This document shows, piece after piece, positions 15,399 to 22,342 of a DNA stretch of 26,060 nt. The position numbers and the translations under genes were made by a program. The DNA is from a bacterium (GTDB lineage: Bacteria; JAHJDO01), in contig JAUWOV010000013.1 of assembly GCA_030611945.1 (NCBI GenBank), forward strand, positions 1-26,060. Direction: 5' to 3'. The number at the start of each line of letters is the position of its first letter. Position 1 is the stretch's first letter. The notes below the pieces were generated by a model, which worked only from the letters and a program-made list of their open reading frames with translations, was not told the origin of the DNA and did no database searches.

Positions 15399-17739
15399 TT
15401 TGTGCCTTTTTTACTGTTAATCTATGCAGCGATGGAATAACCAACAGCGCTGAAATATACCCTCCTGTTACTCCTATTACAAGCGTTATACCAATAGAAA
15501 ACAATACAGGATGCATGGCAAACAAAAGCGCACCTGCTCCAATAATTGTTGTAAGCGCTGACAATGAAACTGCCATACGCGTTCCTGTTTTCAAATTATA
15601 CCGACAAGTATAAACCATGAATATCCCGTAGTCAATGCAGAGGCCGATAACAATTATACCGGCAATAACACAGGGAGCATTTAGAGATAGTCCAATCGCC
15701 GGCATGATCCCCAAGATCAATAGAATGCCTGTGATAACCGGAATCAGAGCAAGCAAAGTCAGCCGTATGTTTCTCAACAATAAACATGTTAATGCCAGAA
15801 TTAACAACGCCGTAATTCCTGATAAAAAGATAACTTCTGAGGAGACTGACTGAGAAAGCATACGGGAAAAAGTATTCACGGATACTAAAAATGTCTTTGG
15901 ATAACGACTGCTTATTGCGCTCAGCGCTTTAATATATTGATCTTTATCCGGAAAAAATGATAACACCTGATATCCATCCGCTTTTTTCAATATAAATCGT
16001 TCCTTCAACCTGTTAAAAAAGGTAAGTCCTTCAGGCATATTTTCAATAACTTCGTCGGTATATAGATGTTTGAAAAACGGAGAAAATGCATCATTGGAAA
16101 AATGATAGTCTTGCCCATGCTCCTGAAGAAGCTCTCTCAGTTTTAATTCTCTTCCCTGTTTCCAGAACTTGTTCCAGCGCGCAGAGTTTGCTGTTCGTGT
16201 TTGATTTGACAGCCACAATTTTGAAAAACTTGTAAACTCCATATTTACTGCTTCGGCGTAAATGCGCTCATTACGCTGAAGCGTCTCTTCCAAATTTTTC
16301 CCTGATACAACAAGGATTGCCGGTTTGTCCGCGCCTCCCCACACGTTATGAAATTCCTGTTCGGTTTGTATGACATCCTGTTTGCTTCCGTCCAATTGAC
16401 TGATATCGCTATTAAATTCTACCTGCCGCGATAAAACTATTGCGGCAATTATAATCGCTCCCCAACATGCAATGCATATCCGGTCAGACGTTTGCGAATG
16501 CAGGGAACTGGTTTTCCTGAACATAACGGGAAGATTTTTATAACTCTTTCCTGTTAAAAGATGAGGTAGAATAAATAAGGCGCAGACAAGACAGAGAATA
16601 ATACTGATGATTGAGAAAAGAGCAAGCTGATGATACCCCTGAACGCTGGAAAAGAAAAACGCAGTAAAAACACTTATTGTGGTTAATGCAGCGATTATTA
16701 CGGGTTTTATTATTTTCTTAACTGCATCAGCCCTACCGTCTCCTGTTCGTACAGCCAAATACACATGAATCCCGTAATCCACAGCAATGCCGGCAACAAC
16801 GGCCCCCATACCAATAATAAAATATGACAGTTTCCCAAGAATAATAGCTGATAAATTTATTGAAACAAGAACTGATATCAGCGGTATGATAAATATCAGA
16901 ACTGCTCTTATATCCCTGAAGACGAACAGGAATAATAATAGAAAGGCAACTGATACAATGGTCAACGTTAGGCGAATATCCTTTTTCATTACATCTTCAT
17001 TGCTGATTGTGTGAATATGCCCGGCAATAATGTCAGCTGAAATAAACTCAGGCAGAGACTCCAGCTGTTTATGCAGATACTCTATTAGGTTTTTTGAGCC
17101 GAATCCATCAGTAAGACGTACAGGCGTTTTAAGTATAAGCATAGCGTTCCTGCCATCCTGACTGATAAAATAACCGTCTTTGATTTGAACCTTATATCCT
17201 AAAGAACTGGAAAGCTTTTGTATATTGGAGAGAAATCCTATTTTTATTCCAAGCGGATCAGAGCGGATAAACGGCGTTACAAACCCACTGCCCGGAGTCA
17301 GTAATTGCTGATAGTCTCTACTCAGACTCGTTTTTACCCCTTCAGATGTTATTTGTTTTGCGATTTTGGAGAGCTCCTGTTCGCTTAGCAGCTGCGGAAC
17401 ATACCTCATAAAGGAATGCATCTCCTGCATTAGATCTGCTTTGGAAACGCCGCTTATTACATCTGTTATTAAAGGCGGCTTTAAAGAGTTTTCCAATTGG
17501 TCAACAGCTTGAATAAGGTCATGAGTGATATATTCCGGGGATTTTAGTCTTAGAGAAAGAATAACCTTATCCGAAAGATTTGATTCCCGAAGAAAACGCA
17601 TACTGCGAAGAATCTCAGGATTCGCAGGAAGCATTAGTTCAATGTTATTATCAAAAGAAATAGACCTGAGACCAATCGCCGAAATAAGGATTATACCTGC
17701 TGCAAGTACGGATATAATACGTTTCCGTTTATCAGCCAC
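15382..17739 (-). CDS. MMPL/RND-family lipid exporter
   Basis: A 785-residue inner-membrane transporter of two similar halves, each with one membrane segment, a large periplasmic domain and five more segments. Proton-relay Asp-Tyr pairs stand in the fourth helix of each half: D321-Y322 (GIAVDYGIHVY) and D703-Y704 (GLCIDYGIFMVY), as in MmpL3. The family exports lipids or hydrophobic compounds by proton motive force. Similar exporters occur in aryl-polyene clusters. An ATG at 17766 would overlap lolA by 35 bases. I prefer the GTG at 17739, because GGGAGG lies nine bases upstream and MADKRKR is a good cytoplasmic N-terminus. With LolA and the lipoprotein it probably hands the finished lipid to the periplasm. 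Confidence 0.88.
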   Translation of the reverse strand: MADKRKRIISVLAAGIILISAIGLRSISFDNNIELMLPANPEILRSMRFLRESNLSDKVILSLRLKSPEYITHDLIQAVDQLENSLKPPLITDVISGVSKADLMQEMHSFMRYVPQLLSEQELSKIAKQITSEGVKTSLSRDYQQLLTPGSGFVTPFIRSDPLGIKIGFLSNIQKLSSSLGYKVQIKDGYFISQDGRNAMLILKTPVRLTDGFGSKNLIEYLHKQLESLPEFISADIIAGHIHTISNEDVMKKDIRLTLTIVSVAFLLLFLFVFRDIRAVLIFIIPLISVLVSINLSAIILGKLSYFIIGMGAVVAGIAVDYGIHVYLAVRTGDGRADAVKKIIKPVIIAALTTISVFTAFFFSSVQGYHQLALFSIISIILCLVCALFILPHLLTGKSYKNLPVMFRKTSSLHSQTSDRICIACWGAIIIAAIVLSRQVEFNSDISQLDGSKQDVIQTEQEFHNVWGGADKPAILVVSGKNLEETLQRNERIYAEAVNMEFTSFSKLWLSNQTRTANSARWNKFWKQGRELKLRELLQEHGQDYHFSNDAFSPFFKHLYTDEVIENMPEGLTFFNRLKERFILKKADGYQVLSFFPDKDQYIKALSAISSRYPKTFLVSVNTFSRMLSQSVSSEVIFLSGITALLILALTCLLLRNIRLTLLALIPVITGILLILGIMPAIGLSLNAPCVIAGIIVIGLCIDYGIFMVYTCRYNLKTGTRMAVSLSALTTIIGAGALLFAMHPVLFSIGITLVIGVTGGYISALLVIPSLHRLTVKKAQSGKGT

Positions 17740-18379
17740 GCGGCTTGACCTCCCATGCGGCATCATTGATCGGAGTATTCAGCATGGTATCATTAAATCT
17801 GAGAAGCGTACTGTCTCCACCCTTCTCTTTTATGTATATCTCGCAGAGATAGCGTTCATCCTCTCTGAATACAATCCTTACATAGCTGATAATATTATAA
17901 GCCATTGTATTTTCGCGCGGTATAAATTTAAGAGAAACAGGTTTTTGCCCGAGTACTGTCACGTTGTATTCTTCCAGTAATGACATATATATGCCTGAAA
18001 GCCACTTTCTCATTTGCCCGACAACGGTCTGAAACGCAGGATTATCCTTCATGCTTACCTTCTGAACCTGGTCTATATCCTCATCCCACTGCAGAATAAT
18101 ATCACCCCTTATAATCATAGAATACCGTGTTGGCTCTTCAGTATGCCATGCAAAAAGATCCGGCTTTTCAAGAAATATCCTGCCCTTCAAAATAATTTTC
18201 CTATCAAAGATCGCTAAATTTTTCTCCTGAACAAAACCGGTTTGCAAAGTTTTTATATCTGACATTTTTTCTTCAAGTCTTATAAGTACATCCTCCACAC
18301 GCTGCTCAGCATAGACATTAAGCGGAAACAGAGACATATATAATGCGATTAGTATTATTATTTTATTCATATTCGTCAT
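17732..18379 (-). CDS. lolA: LolA-like periplasmic lipid/lipoprotein carrier
   Basis: A 215-residue periplasmic protein. The signal peptide is residues 1-24 (cut after NVYA). The LolA fold is recognised by LQTGFVQEKNL, ILKGRIFLEKPDLFAWHTEEP, DEDIDQVQKV and a C-terminal strand pattern with AAWEVKP. LolA carries hydrophobic lipoproteins between membranes. Lol-type proteins coded with MMPL exporters, as here, are thought to carry the lipid product instead (inference). It is the first gene of the eleven-gene run. No Shine-Dalgarno is seen before the ATG at 18379, and a second ATG at 18370 is possible. A TATAAT nine bases upstream suggests a very short leader. A decayed fragment of the same gene lies at 18983-19047. 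Confidence 0.85.
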   Translation of the reverse strand: MTNMNKIIILIALYMSLFPLNVYAEQRVEDVLIRLEEKMSDIKTLQTGFVQEKNLAIFDRKIILKGRIFLEKPDLFAWHTEEPTRYSMIIRGDIILQWDEDIDQVQKVSMKDNPAFQTVVGQMRKWLSGIYMSLLEEYNVTVLGQKPVSLKFIPRENTMAYNIISYVRIVFREDERYLCEIYIKEKGGDSTLLRFNDTMLNTPINDAAWEVKPRG

Positions 18380-18387
18380 AACTTATG

Positions 18388-18393
18388 ATTATA
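18388..18393 (-). promoter_or_regulatory. Candidate -10 box of the lipid operon
   Basis: TATAAT on the minus strand ends nine bases before the lolA ATG, so a transcript from it would be leaderless or nearly so. No good -35 hexamer is seen 16-18 bases upstream, where the relE gene ends. Read-through from the toxin-antitoxin promoter is the alternative. Confidence 0.35.
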
Positions 18394-18400
18394 CAGATAC

Positions 18401-18655
18401 TTACTCTCCATAATGTGTTCTGGCTCTATGGATATAAACCGTCTTCTTCTTCTCGTCCACGGAATAAACAATCCTATCCCTATATGAAAGTCTAATTGAA
18501 AAAAATCCGGTAAGATCCCCGATTAATTTCTTGCCTGAATATGGTTCCTCAGCAACTCGTTTTAGTAAAATTTCTTTAAGCTTTTGTTTTAGTTTTAGAG
18601 ATAATTTTTCTACATCTTTGAAAGCGGTTTTTGTAATTCTAATTTCATAAGGCAT
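18401..18655 (-). CDS. RelE/YoeB-type toxin
   Basis: An 84-residue toxin of the RelE/ParE fold, probably a ribosome-dependent mRNA nuclease. The usual order is present: YEIRITKTAFKDVEKL helix, KKLIGDLTGFFSIRLSYRDR strand pair, IVYSVDEKKKTVYIHRARTHYG. The C-terminal Arg-His-Tyr group (HRARTHYGE) fits the RelE/YoeB active region. It shares one base with the antitoxin stop (TAATG), so the two are translated together. It ends only 21 bases before lolA, placing the lipid operon directly behind a toxin-antitoxin unit. Confidence 0.85.
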   Translation of the reverse strand: MPYEIRITKTAFKDVEKLSLKLKQKLKEILLKRVAEEPYSGKKLIGDLTGFFSIRLSYRDRIVYSVDEKKKTVYIHRARTHYGE

Positions 18656-18915
18656 TATTCCGTATTTCCAAAAACTTCATTAAATGAAACGCTTTCTCCA
18701 TCTTTCATTTGTTTTACAGATTTAGAAATGCTTTCTCTGAAACCAGGAATTGAAAGAAGTTCTAAAGTCTCCTGAAAGCTATCAAATTCCTCTTCCGACA
18801 TTAAAACCACATCTCCCTTTTTATAATGAATGTGATATATTTGATGCTTTTTAGTCGCTCCTTTGAGCATATCAAAAAAACCATTTCTAGCATCTGTCGC
18901 TGTTAAAGTAGTCAT
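18655..18915 (-). CDS. Phd/YefM-type antitoxin
   Basis: An 86-residue antitoxin. The N-terminal DNA-binding half has the Phd/YefM pattern (TLTATDARNGFFDMLKGATK, then HIHYKKGDVVLMSEEEFDSFQETLELL). The C-terminal part (ESISKSVKQMKDGESVSFNEVFGN) is the toxin-wrapping tail. A weak GGGGAAAAA precedes the ATG at 18915. The protein should repress its own promoter together with the toxin, and a fitting operator lies just upstream (18931-18981). Confidence 0.88.
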   Translation of the reverse strand: MTTLTATDARNGFFDMLKGATKKHQIYHIHYKKGDVVLMSEEEFDSFQETLELLSIPGFRESISKSVKQMKDGESVSFNEVFGNTE

Positions 18916-18930
18916 TAATTTTTCCCCTAG

Positions 18931-18981
18931 TTAACGTACCATTTTATGTACATAGAATATATCATATTTATTGTTTGTCAA
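18931..18981 (-). promoter_or_regulatory. Promoter and YefM-like operator of the toxin-antitoxin pair
   Basis: On the minus strand a perfect -35 TTGACA (18976-18981), a 16-bp spacer and a -10 TATTCT (18954-18959) are followed by the palindrome TATGTACATA (18945-18954), whose core is TGTACA. A second, weaker site with a GTAC core (18936-18939) lies 12 bp away, centre to centre. A long and a short TGTACA-core site 12 bp apart is the published layout of the Escherichia coli yefM-yoeB operator, as I recall it. Confidence 0.6.
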
Positions 18982-18982
18982 T

Positions 18983-19047
18983 GTTTTTATCTCTGACATT
19001 TTTTCTTCAAGTCTTATGAGTACATTCTCCACACTCTACTCAGCATA
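18983..19047 (-). pseudogene. Decayed fragment of lolA
   Basis: These 65 bases match lolA 18249-18313 with five mismatches (60 of 65 by eye). On the minus strand they read YAE, a stop codon in place of Gln, then SVENVLIRLEEKMSEIK, so the frame is dead. A weaker match continues about ten bases further, into the TTGACA box of the toxin-antitoxin promoter. At the other end the match stops inside the attC R' core (TATGC). Confidence 0.75.
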
Positions 19048-19108
19048 ACGCCTGAACTCACTGGTTTTTACGGAGCGGAGTAAAATCCAGTGCAGTGATT
19101 TGTTATAC
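19043..19108 (-). other. Integron attC site
   Basis: On the minus strand this 66-bp site begins GTATAAC (R''), has the AACAAATCACTGCACTGG pattern common to attC, a 13-bp arm with one mismatch around an eight-base loop (CACTGG 19059-19064 pairing with CCAGTG 19087-19092), then GAGTTCAGGC and GTTATGC (R', 19043-19049). Size, palindromic layout and boxes fit attC recombination sites. It lies 30 bases past the HNH gene stop, as expected for a cassette. Confidence 0.82.
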
Positions 19109-19138
19109 ATGTTTCATAACCTACCCTTTTGGATGAAA

Positions 19139-19726
19139 TTATAGAATATCGTTACTACTCAATAATGCTTCTATGCATAATGAGTATTCCTTATCTGCAC
19201 CACATTCATTTTTTAATTCTTCAAGTGCCTGCTCTCGCAATGCAGTATTAGCGGTACGGAAACAACTATCAATTGCTTTTTGTACAGAGTTTAATCTTTC
19301 ATTCCTTCTTTCCAATAGCTGTGCTCGATTTAGACCAATTCCTAGATTTTCACTAATTGTTATTTCACCTCTTTCTGACCCTTTTTTTTGCTTAACCAAT
19401 GCCCCGAGAGCCAAAATATATTTACTAGGATCTTCTTCATACGGATTTATATATGAGGTGCTTTCATTGTATTTGTTTTTTTTGATTCCATTACACTTAG
19501 AGCATACAAATCCTAAATTTGACCATTCGTATTCCAATGAGGGATATTTTGATTTTGGTTTTATATGCTCAATATCTCCATAATAGACATGAGATATTTT
19601 ACTTTCACAATACATACACTTGTCGTGACTTGCGTCTTTCAATGCTTTTTTGTTGTCTGTATGCTTGTAGTTTTCGTTTGAAAGTGCAGATGCGTTGGGA
19701 CAATTGGGTCTAATTATTCTAATCAT
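19139..19726 (-). CDS. HNH endonuclease (PtuB-like, TIGR02646-type)
   Basis: A 195-residue nuclease. CMYCE (C37, C40), GDIEHIKPKS (E53-H54), EYEWSNLGFVC and CSKCNGIKK (C75, C78) make a zinc-knuckle HNH of the type regularly coded behind an AAA ATPase, as in Septu (PtuAB) anti-phage systems and some retrons. It would cut nucleic acid when released or directed by the ATPase. Two ATGs stand in tandem (19729, 19726). GAGGT is better spaced to the second, which I use. It overlaps the ATPase gene by eight bases. The attC of the cassette follows 30 bases downstream. Confidence 0.85.
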   Translation of the reverse strand: MIRIIRPNCPNASALSNENYKHTDNKKALKDASHDKCMYCESKISHVYYGDIEHIKPKSKYPSLEYEWSNLGFVCSKCNGIKKNKYNESTSYINPYEEDPSKYILALGALVKQKKGSERGEITISENLGIGLNRAQLLERRNERLNSVQKAIDSCFRTANTALREQALEELKNECGADKEYSLCIEALLSSNDIL

Positions 19727-20966
19727 CATTTACCTCAATTAATTTGCTGATGGCTTCAGGCATAAGACCCTCAAGACCAATTGTTTTTAAATCGCTTCGC
19801 ATTTTTCCAAAGTTTTCCTTATTCATATCAATATTTGAAAACTTTTTAACAATATTGTTTAATTCTTCTTCTGCCCAAATCGGCATTGTAACTGATACAC
19901 CAAGAACCTCATCTAATATTTCAGAAGCAGTTTTGGCTTGATTAATTAAATCTAATTTTTGACTAATGATTTTTTTGTCGTCGTTGTACTTTAAAACATA
20001 TACGTTCGACTCTCGAACAGAACCAACAATAAGTGGACTATGAGTTGAAATAACAAAACGAGCCTTTGGAAATGCATTTAATAAATCAGGCAAAATTTGT
20101 CTTTGCATAGTTGGATGCAAATGATTCTCAATTTCATCTATGATTACTGTGAACTCTGTTATTTCCTTTGTAGAAAACATATAAATTTGCCATGCAATAT
20201 CTATTAGTGCACTGATGCCACCAGAAGCCTGTTCAAGCACAAATTCATCTTTACCATTATTGCAAATAAAAACAATCTCACGTTCACGGATTTCAAAGTC
20301 TTCAAACCCTAACGTTGCAGGGAGTAATTTCTCTAAGACTTCTTTAAATCCTTCAAAATTCTTAATTTGCTCTTCATCACTTGGCATTATTATCTTGTCT
20401 GTTTTCTTGACACCATAACCTTGAATAGCCCAGCCAATGAGGGTGTTTTTCATAAAAAAACTTGAAGATTGATTGTTATTTCCAATATATCTTTCTTTTG
20501 TTGCATTATAAACTTCTTGAAAGGCAGTGTCCTTATTCTTTTTACCAAAGGGAATGTTACTAATAGGTTGATAGCGAAATATCGCCCTATGAGATGGTAT
20601 AAAGAAGCACTTTACCTCCTGTTGTCCAGCAATTTGGATTTGATACTGCGGAGAATTGTTGTTTGGAATCTGAAGATTTGCTTTTTGACCTCCATCATAT
20701 TTGAGGTATCCAATGATATTATTGCTACTTTTATTTTCACCATTAAAAAGTCGTGAAAGAAAAGAAAAAACACCGGATGTTTTATCCTTTTTAGGCGTTG
20801 AAAGAGATTGAACATTCCAATTATTATGTCTGGCAAGTATGTTACTTAAAATTGTTGTTTTCCCACTCCCATTAGCTCCAGTTAAGACCGTAAGTTTATT
20901 GTGGAAATCAATGTCCACCATTAAGAATTGTTGCCATTCATTGATATTTAACTTTTCGAAATTCAT
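19719..20966 (-). CDS. AAA/ABC-type ATPase (PtuA-like)
   Basis: A 415-residue ATPase of the OLD/SMC-like AAA_21 group. Walker A is GANGSGKT (30-37). An ABC-type signature is in LEQASGGISALIDIAW. Walker B with the catalytic acid is VIIDEIENHLHP, and the switch His is in ISTHSPLI. Only a short coiled or insert region lies between, giving a protein a little smaller than classical PtuA. With the HNH partner it fits a Septu-like defence module, in which the ATPase senses infection and the nuclease acts. The N-terminus (KLNINEWQQFLMVDIDFHNK) is the usual first strand of this group, supporting the ATG at 20966. No reverse transcriptase or msr/msd is adjacent, so this is not a retron form. Confidence 0.85.
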   Translation of the reverse strand: MNFEKLNINEWQQFLMVDIDFHNKLTVLTGANGSGKTTILSNILARHNNWNVQSLSTPKKDKTSGVFSFLSRLFNGENKSSNNIIGYLKYDGGQKANLQIPNNNSPQYQIQIAGQQEVKCFFIPSHRAIFRYQPISNIPFGKKNKDTAFQEVYNATKERYIGNNNQSSSFFMKNTLIGWAIQGYGVKKTDKIIMPSDEEQIKNFEGFKEVLEKLLPATLGFEDFEIREREIVFICNNGKDEFVLEQASGGISALIDIAWQIYMFSTKEITEFTVIIDEIENHLHPTMQRQILPDLLNAFPKARFVISTHSPLIVGSVRESNVYVLKYNDDKKIISQKLDLINQAKTASEILDEVLGVSVTMPIWAEEELNNIVKKFSNIDMNKENFGKMRSDLKTIGLEGLMPEAISKLIEVNDD

Positions 20967-21136
20967 GCTTTACCCAATCCTATTCATGTATAACAATTAA
21001 TACATGGAATCCATGTTTTCTCGATTCCTAATTATAAAACTATCTAAAACATAGCAAACCTTTACTGATTTAGCAAAATAATTCCCGCTAACTTCCATAT
21101 TCGCAATATGCAATCATGCTATAGCACCGTGTTGAG

Positions 21137-21163
21137 TGGTTGTTCGGAAATCCCGAACAACCA
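21137..21163. terminator. Strong hairpin downstream of fic
   Basis: A perfect 11-bp stem (TGGTTGTTCGG / CCGAACAACCA) with a five-base loop. A T-run (GTTCTTTTTC) follows on the plus strand only, while fic reads on the minus strand and ends 30 bases before it. It may insulate the fic and cassette sides, or be a leftover IS end. Confidence 0.4.
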
Positions 21164-21192
21164 GTTCTTTTTCATGCAGGATATATCGTATA

Positions 21193-21924
21193 TCATCTTA
21201 AAAGCCTTAAATAGTCCTTTTGTGTTTCGCGTACTGTCCTTGCAATAAATTCTATAAAGTCCCCATCCGATGTATGTGCCTTTTCTAATGATTCTATATA
21301 ATCTTTGCGAAGAACGGGCGGAATGATCGCAATGACATAATTCTTTTGTAAAAGAACTAGGTTTGTTAAAAGCCTTGCTACTCTTCCATTCCCATCTATA
21401 AAAGGATGTATAAATACAAACTCTTTATGAACCAAAGCAGCGTATTCTATAGGGTGGTATTTTTGTTCTAATTTTTTTAATTTATCTGCAAATTCTTTCA
21501 TAAGAACAGGAATTTTATCCGGGTCAGGAAGAGTATATTTAGAGCCTGCAATAAAAACTTTCTCTGTTCTATATTTCCCTGCTTTATTCTCATTAATCCT
21601 ATGGTAGAAAAGTTTATGCAGCTTCTTAATATCTACTTCTAAAATGTTTGTGTTCTTTGCTAATTTATAAATATGATCATAAGCTTCGCTATGTCCTAAT
21701 GCCTCATATAAATCTTTAATAGGCTTTCCACCTATTGTTATGCCATCCTCTAAAACAATTCTGGTTTCTGTCTCGGTTAAGGAGTTTCCTTCCAAAGCGT
21801 TACTGGAATAAGTCAAGCCTACTCTATAATACTCTTTTAATTGCTTTAATATATTTTTAGATAATGGTCTAAAAGAATTAATCTCTTTTTGGAGTTTATC
21901 TATTTCGCCAAGTATTTTTATCAT
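21193..21924 (-). CDS. Fic-family AMPylator with N-terminal inhibitory motif
   Basis: A 243-residue protein. The catalytic loop HPFIDGNGRVAR (H173 to R184) is a complete Fic motif, for transfer of AMP (sometimes another nucleotide) to a protein hydroxyl. The inhibitory helix motif (S/T)xxxE(G/N) is S41-NAL-E45-G46 in TYSSNALEGN, at the N-terminal side, so this is a class II, self-inhibited Fic. GKYR and the flap strand VFIAGSKYTLPDP are also present. I use the ATG at 21924 (AAGGGA nearby) over a longer frame to 21972 that has no family sequence. No partner antitoxin gene is needed in this class. It lies between the tRNA cluster and the integron cassette, in the accessory region. Confidence 0.88.
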   Translation of the reverse strand: MIKILGEIDKLQKEINSFRPLSKNILKQLKEYYRVGLTYSSNALEGNSLTETETRIVLEDGITIGGKPIKDLYEALGHSEAYDHIYKLAKNTNILEVDIKKLHKLFYHRINENKAGKYRTEKVFIAGSKYTLPDPDKIPVLMKEFADKLKKLEQKYHPIEYAALVHKEFVFIHPFIDGNGRVARLLTNLVLLQKNYVIAIIPPVLRKDYIESLEKAHTSDGDFIEFIARTVRETQKDYLRLLR

Positions 21925-21979
21925 ATAATTTCCCTTTTTTTTGATTATACTACATTGTACTGCGAGTGTCACCTATGTT

Positions 21980-22019
21980 CCCAAATTCCTATTTAGCCCA
22001 GCAAATACAGGAATTTGGG
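21980..22019. repeat. Hairpin with 11-bp arms between fic and tRNA-Lys
   Basis: CCCAAATTCCT and AGGAATTTGGG pair perfectly around an 18-base loop that itself contains an ATTT/AAAT pairing. The flank TGTCACCTATGTT before it has the look of a transposon end, so this may be a remnant of a small non-coding element. It could also shape the region ahead of the tRNA promoter. Confidence 0.45.
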
Positions 22020-22033
22020 GCAAAACTTTCCAT

Positions 22034-22061
22034 TTGCTATCATAATAAAAATCTGTATAAT
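22034..22061 (+). promoter_or_regulatory. Promoter of the tRNA cluster
   Basis: TTGCTA (22034-22039), a 16-bp spacer and a perfect TATAAT (22056-22061) lie 13 bases before tRNA-Lys. This should drive the three tRNAs and may read on into tig. Confidence 0.65.
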
Positions 22062-22074
22062 GGCAAAATTATTG

Positions 22075-22148
22075 GGGTCGTTAGCTCAACTAGGCAGAGC
22101 AGCGGACTCTTAATCCGTTGGTTGTGGGTTCGATTCCCTCACGGCCTA
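22075..22148 (+). tRNA. tRNA-Lys (anticodon CTT)
   Basis: A 74-base cloverleaf with D arm GCTC/GAGC, anticodon arm GCGGA-CTCTTAA-TCCGT and T loop TTCGATT. The acceptor has two wobble pairs (G1-T72, T4-G69), and the T arm GTGGG/CCCTC has one T-T mismatch. The CCA end is not encoded. Confidence 0.88.
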
Positions 22149-22154
22149 CTAAGA

Positions 22155-22238
22155 GCGAGGGTGGCGGAACTGGCATACGCGCTAGATTTAGGATCTAGTT
22201 CCTTTACAGGAATGCGGGTTCAACTCCCGCCTCTCGCA
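22155..22238 (+). tRNA. tRNA-Leu (anticodon TAG)
   Basis: An 84-base class II tRNA. Acceptor GCGAGGG pairs with CTCTCGC. The anticodon arm is CTAGA-TTTAGGA-TCTAG, the long variable arm is TTCCTTTACAGGAA and the T arm is GCGGG/CCCGC. No CCA is encoded. It starts six bases after tRNA-Lys. Confidence 0.93.
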
Positions 22239-22252
22239 CTGGTAAGTTTTAC

Positions 22253-22324
22253 GCGGGTGTAGCTCAGTGGTAGAGCTCTTCGTTGCCAACGAAGTGGTCG
22301 TGGGTTCGAATCTCATCACCCGCT
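22253..22324 (+). tRNA. tRNA-Gly (anticodon GCC)
   Basis: A 72-base tRNA. Acceptor GCGGGTG pairs with CACCCGC. The anticodon arm is CTTCG-TTGCCAA-CGAAG and the T loop is TTCGAAT. No CCA is encoded. It ends only 18 bases before the tig start, so the two are probably cotranscribed. Confidence 0.93.
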
Positions 22325-22342
22325 CTAAGGAGGAATGAAAGA

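Larger units (their letters stand above)
19049..20993 (-). mobile_element. Integron gene cassette carrying the AAA-HNH pair
   Basis: The cassette runs from a G/TTATAC core at 20988-20994, 22 bases before the ATPase ATG, to the G of the attC R' core at 19049. The attC R'' (GTATAAC) is a perfect reverse complement of that upstream core GTTATAC, as expected because both belong to one attC in the circular form. No integrase gene and no second attC are seen in the window, so it is a lone cassette. Confidence 0.72.

Noticed and set aside
17525-17980. A 151-codon plus-strand frame across the lolA/exporter junction
   Set aside because: Antisense to two well-supported genes, and its composition follows their reverse complement.
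18960-20966. Retron with PtuAB effectors
   Set aside because: No reverse transcriptase frame or msr/msd-like structure is next to the AAA-HNH pair.
20980-21020. Possible second attC before the ATPase gene, suggested by GTATAAC and the ACATGGA-A-TCCATGT palindrome
   Set aside because: Only one core is present, without a matching second core or the paired inner boxes. It fits better as the single G/TTATAC border of the cassette.
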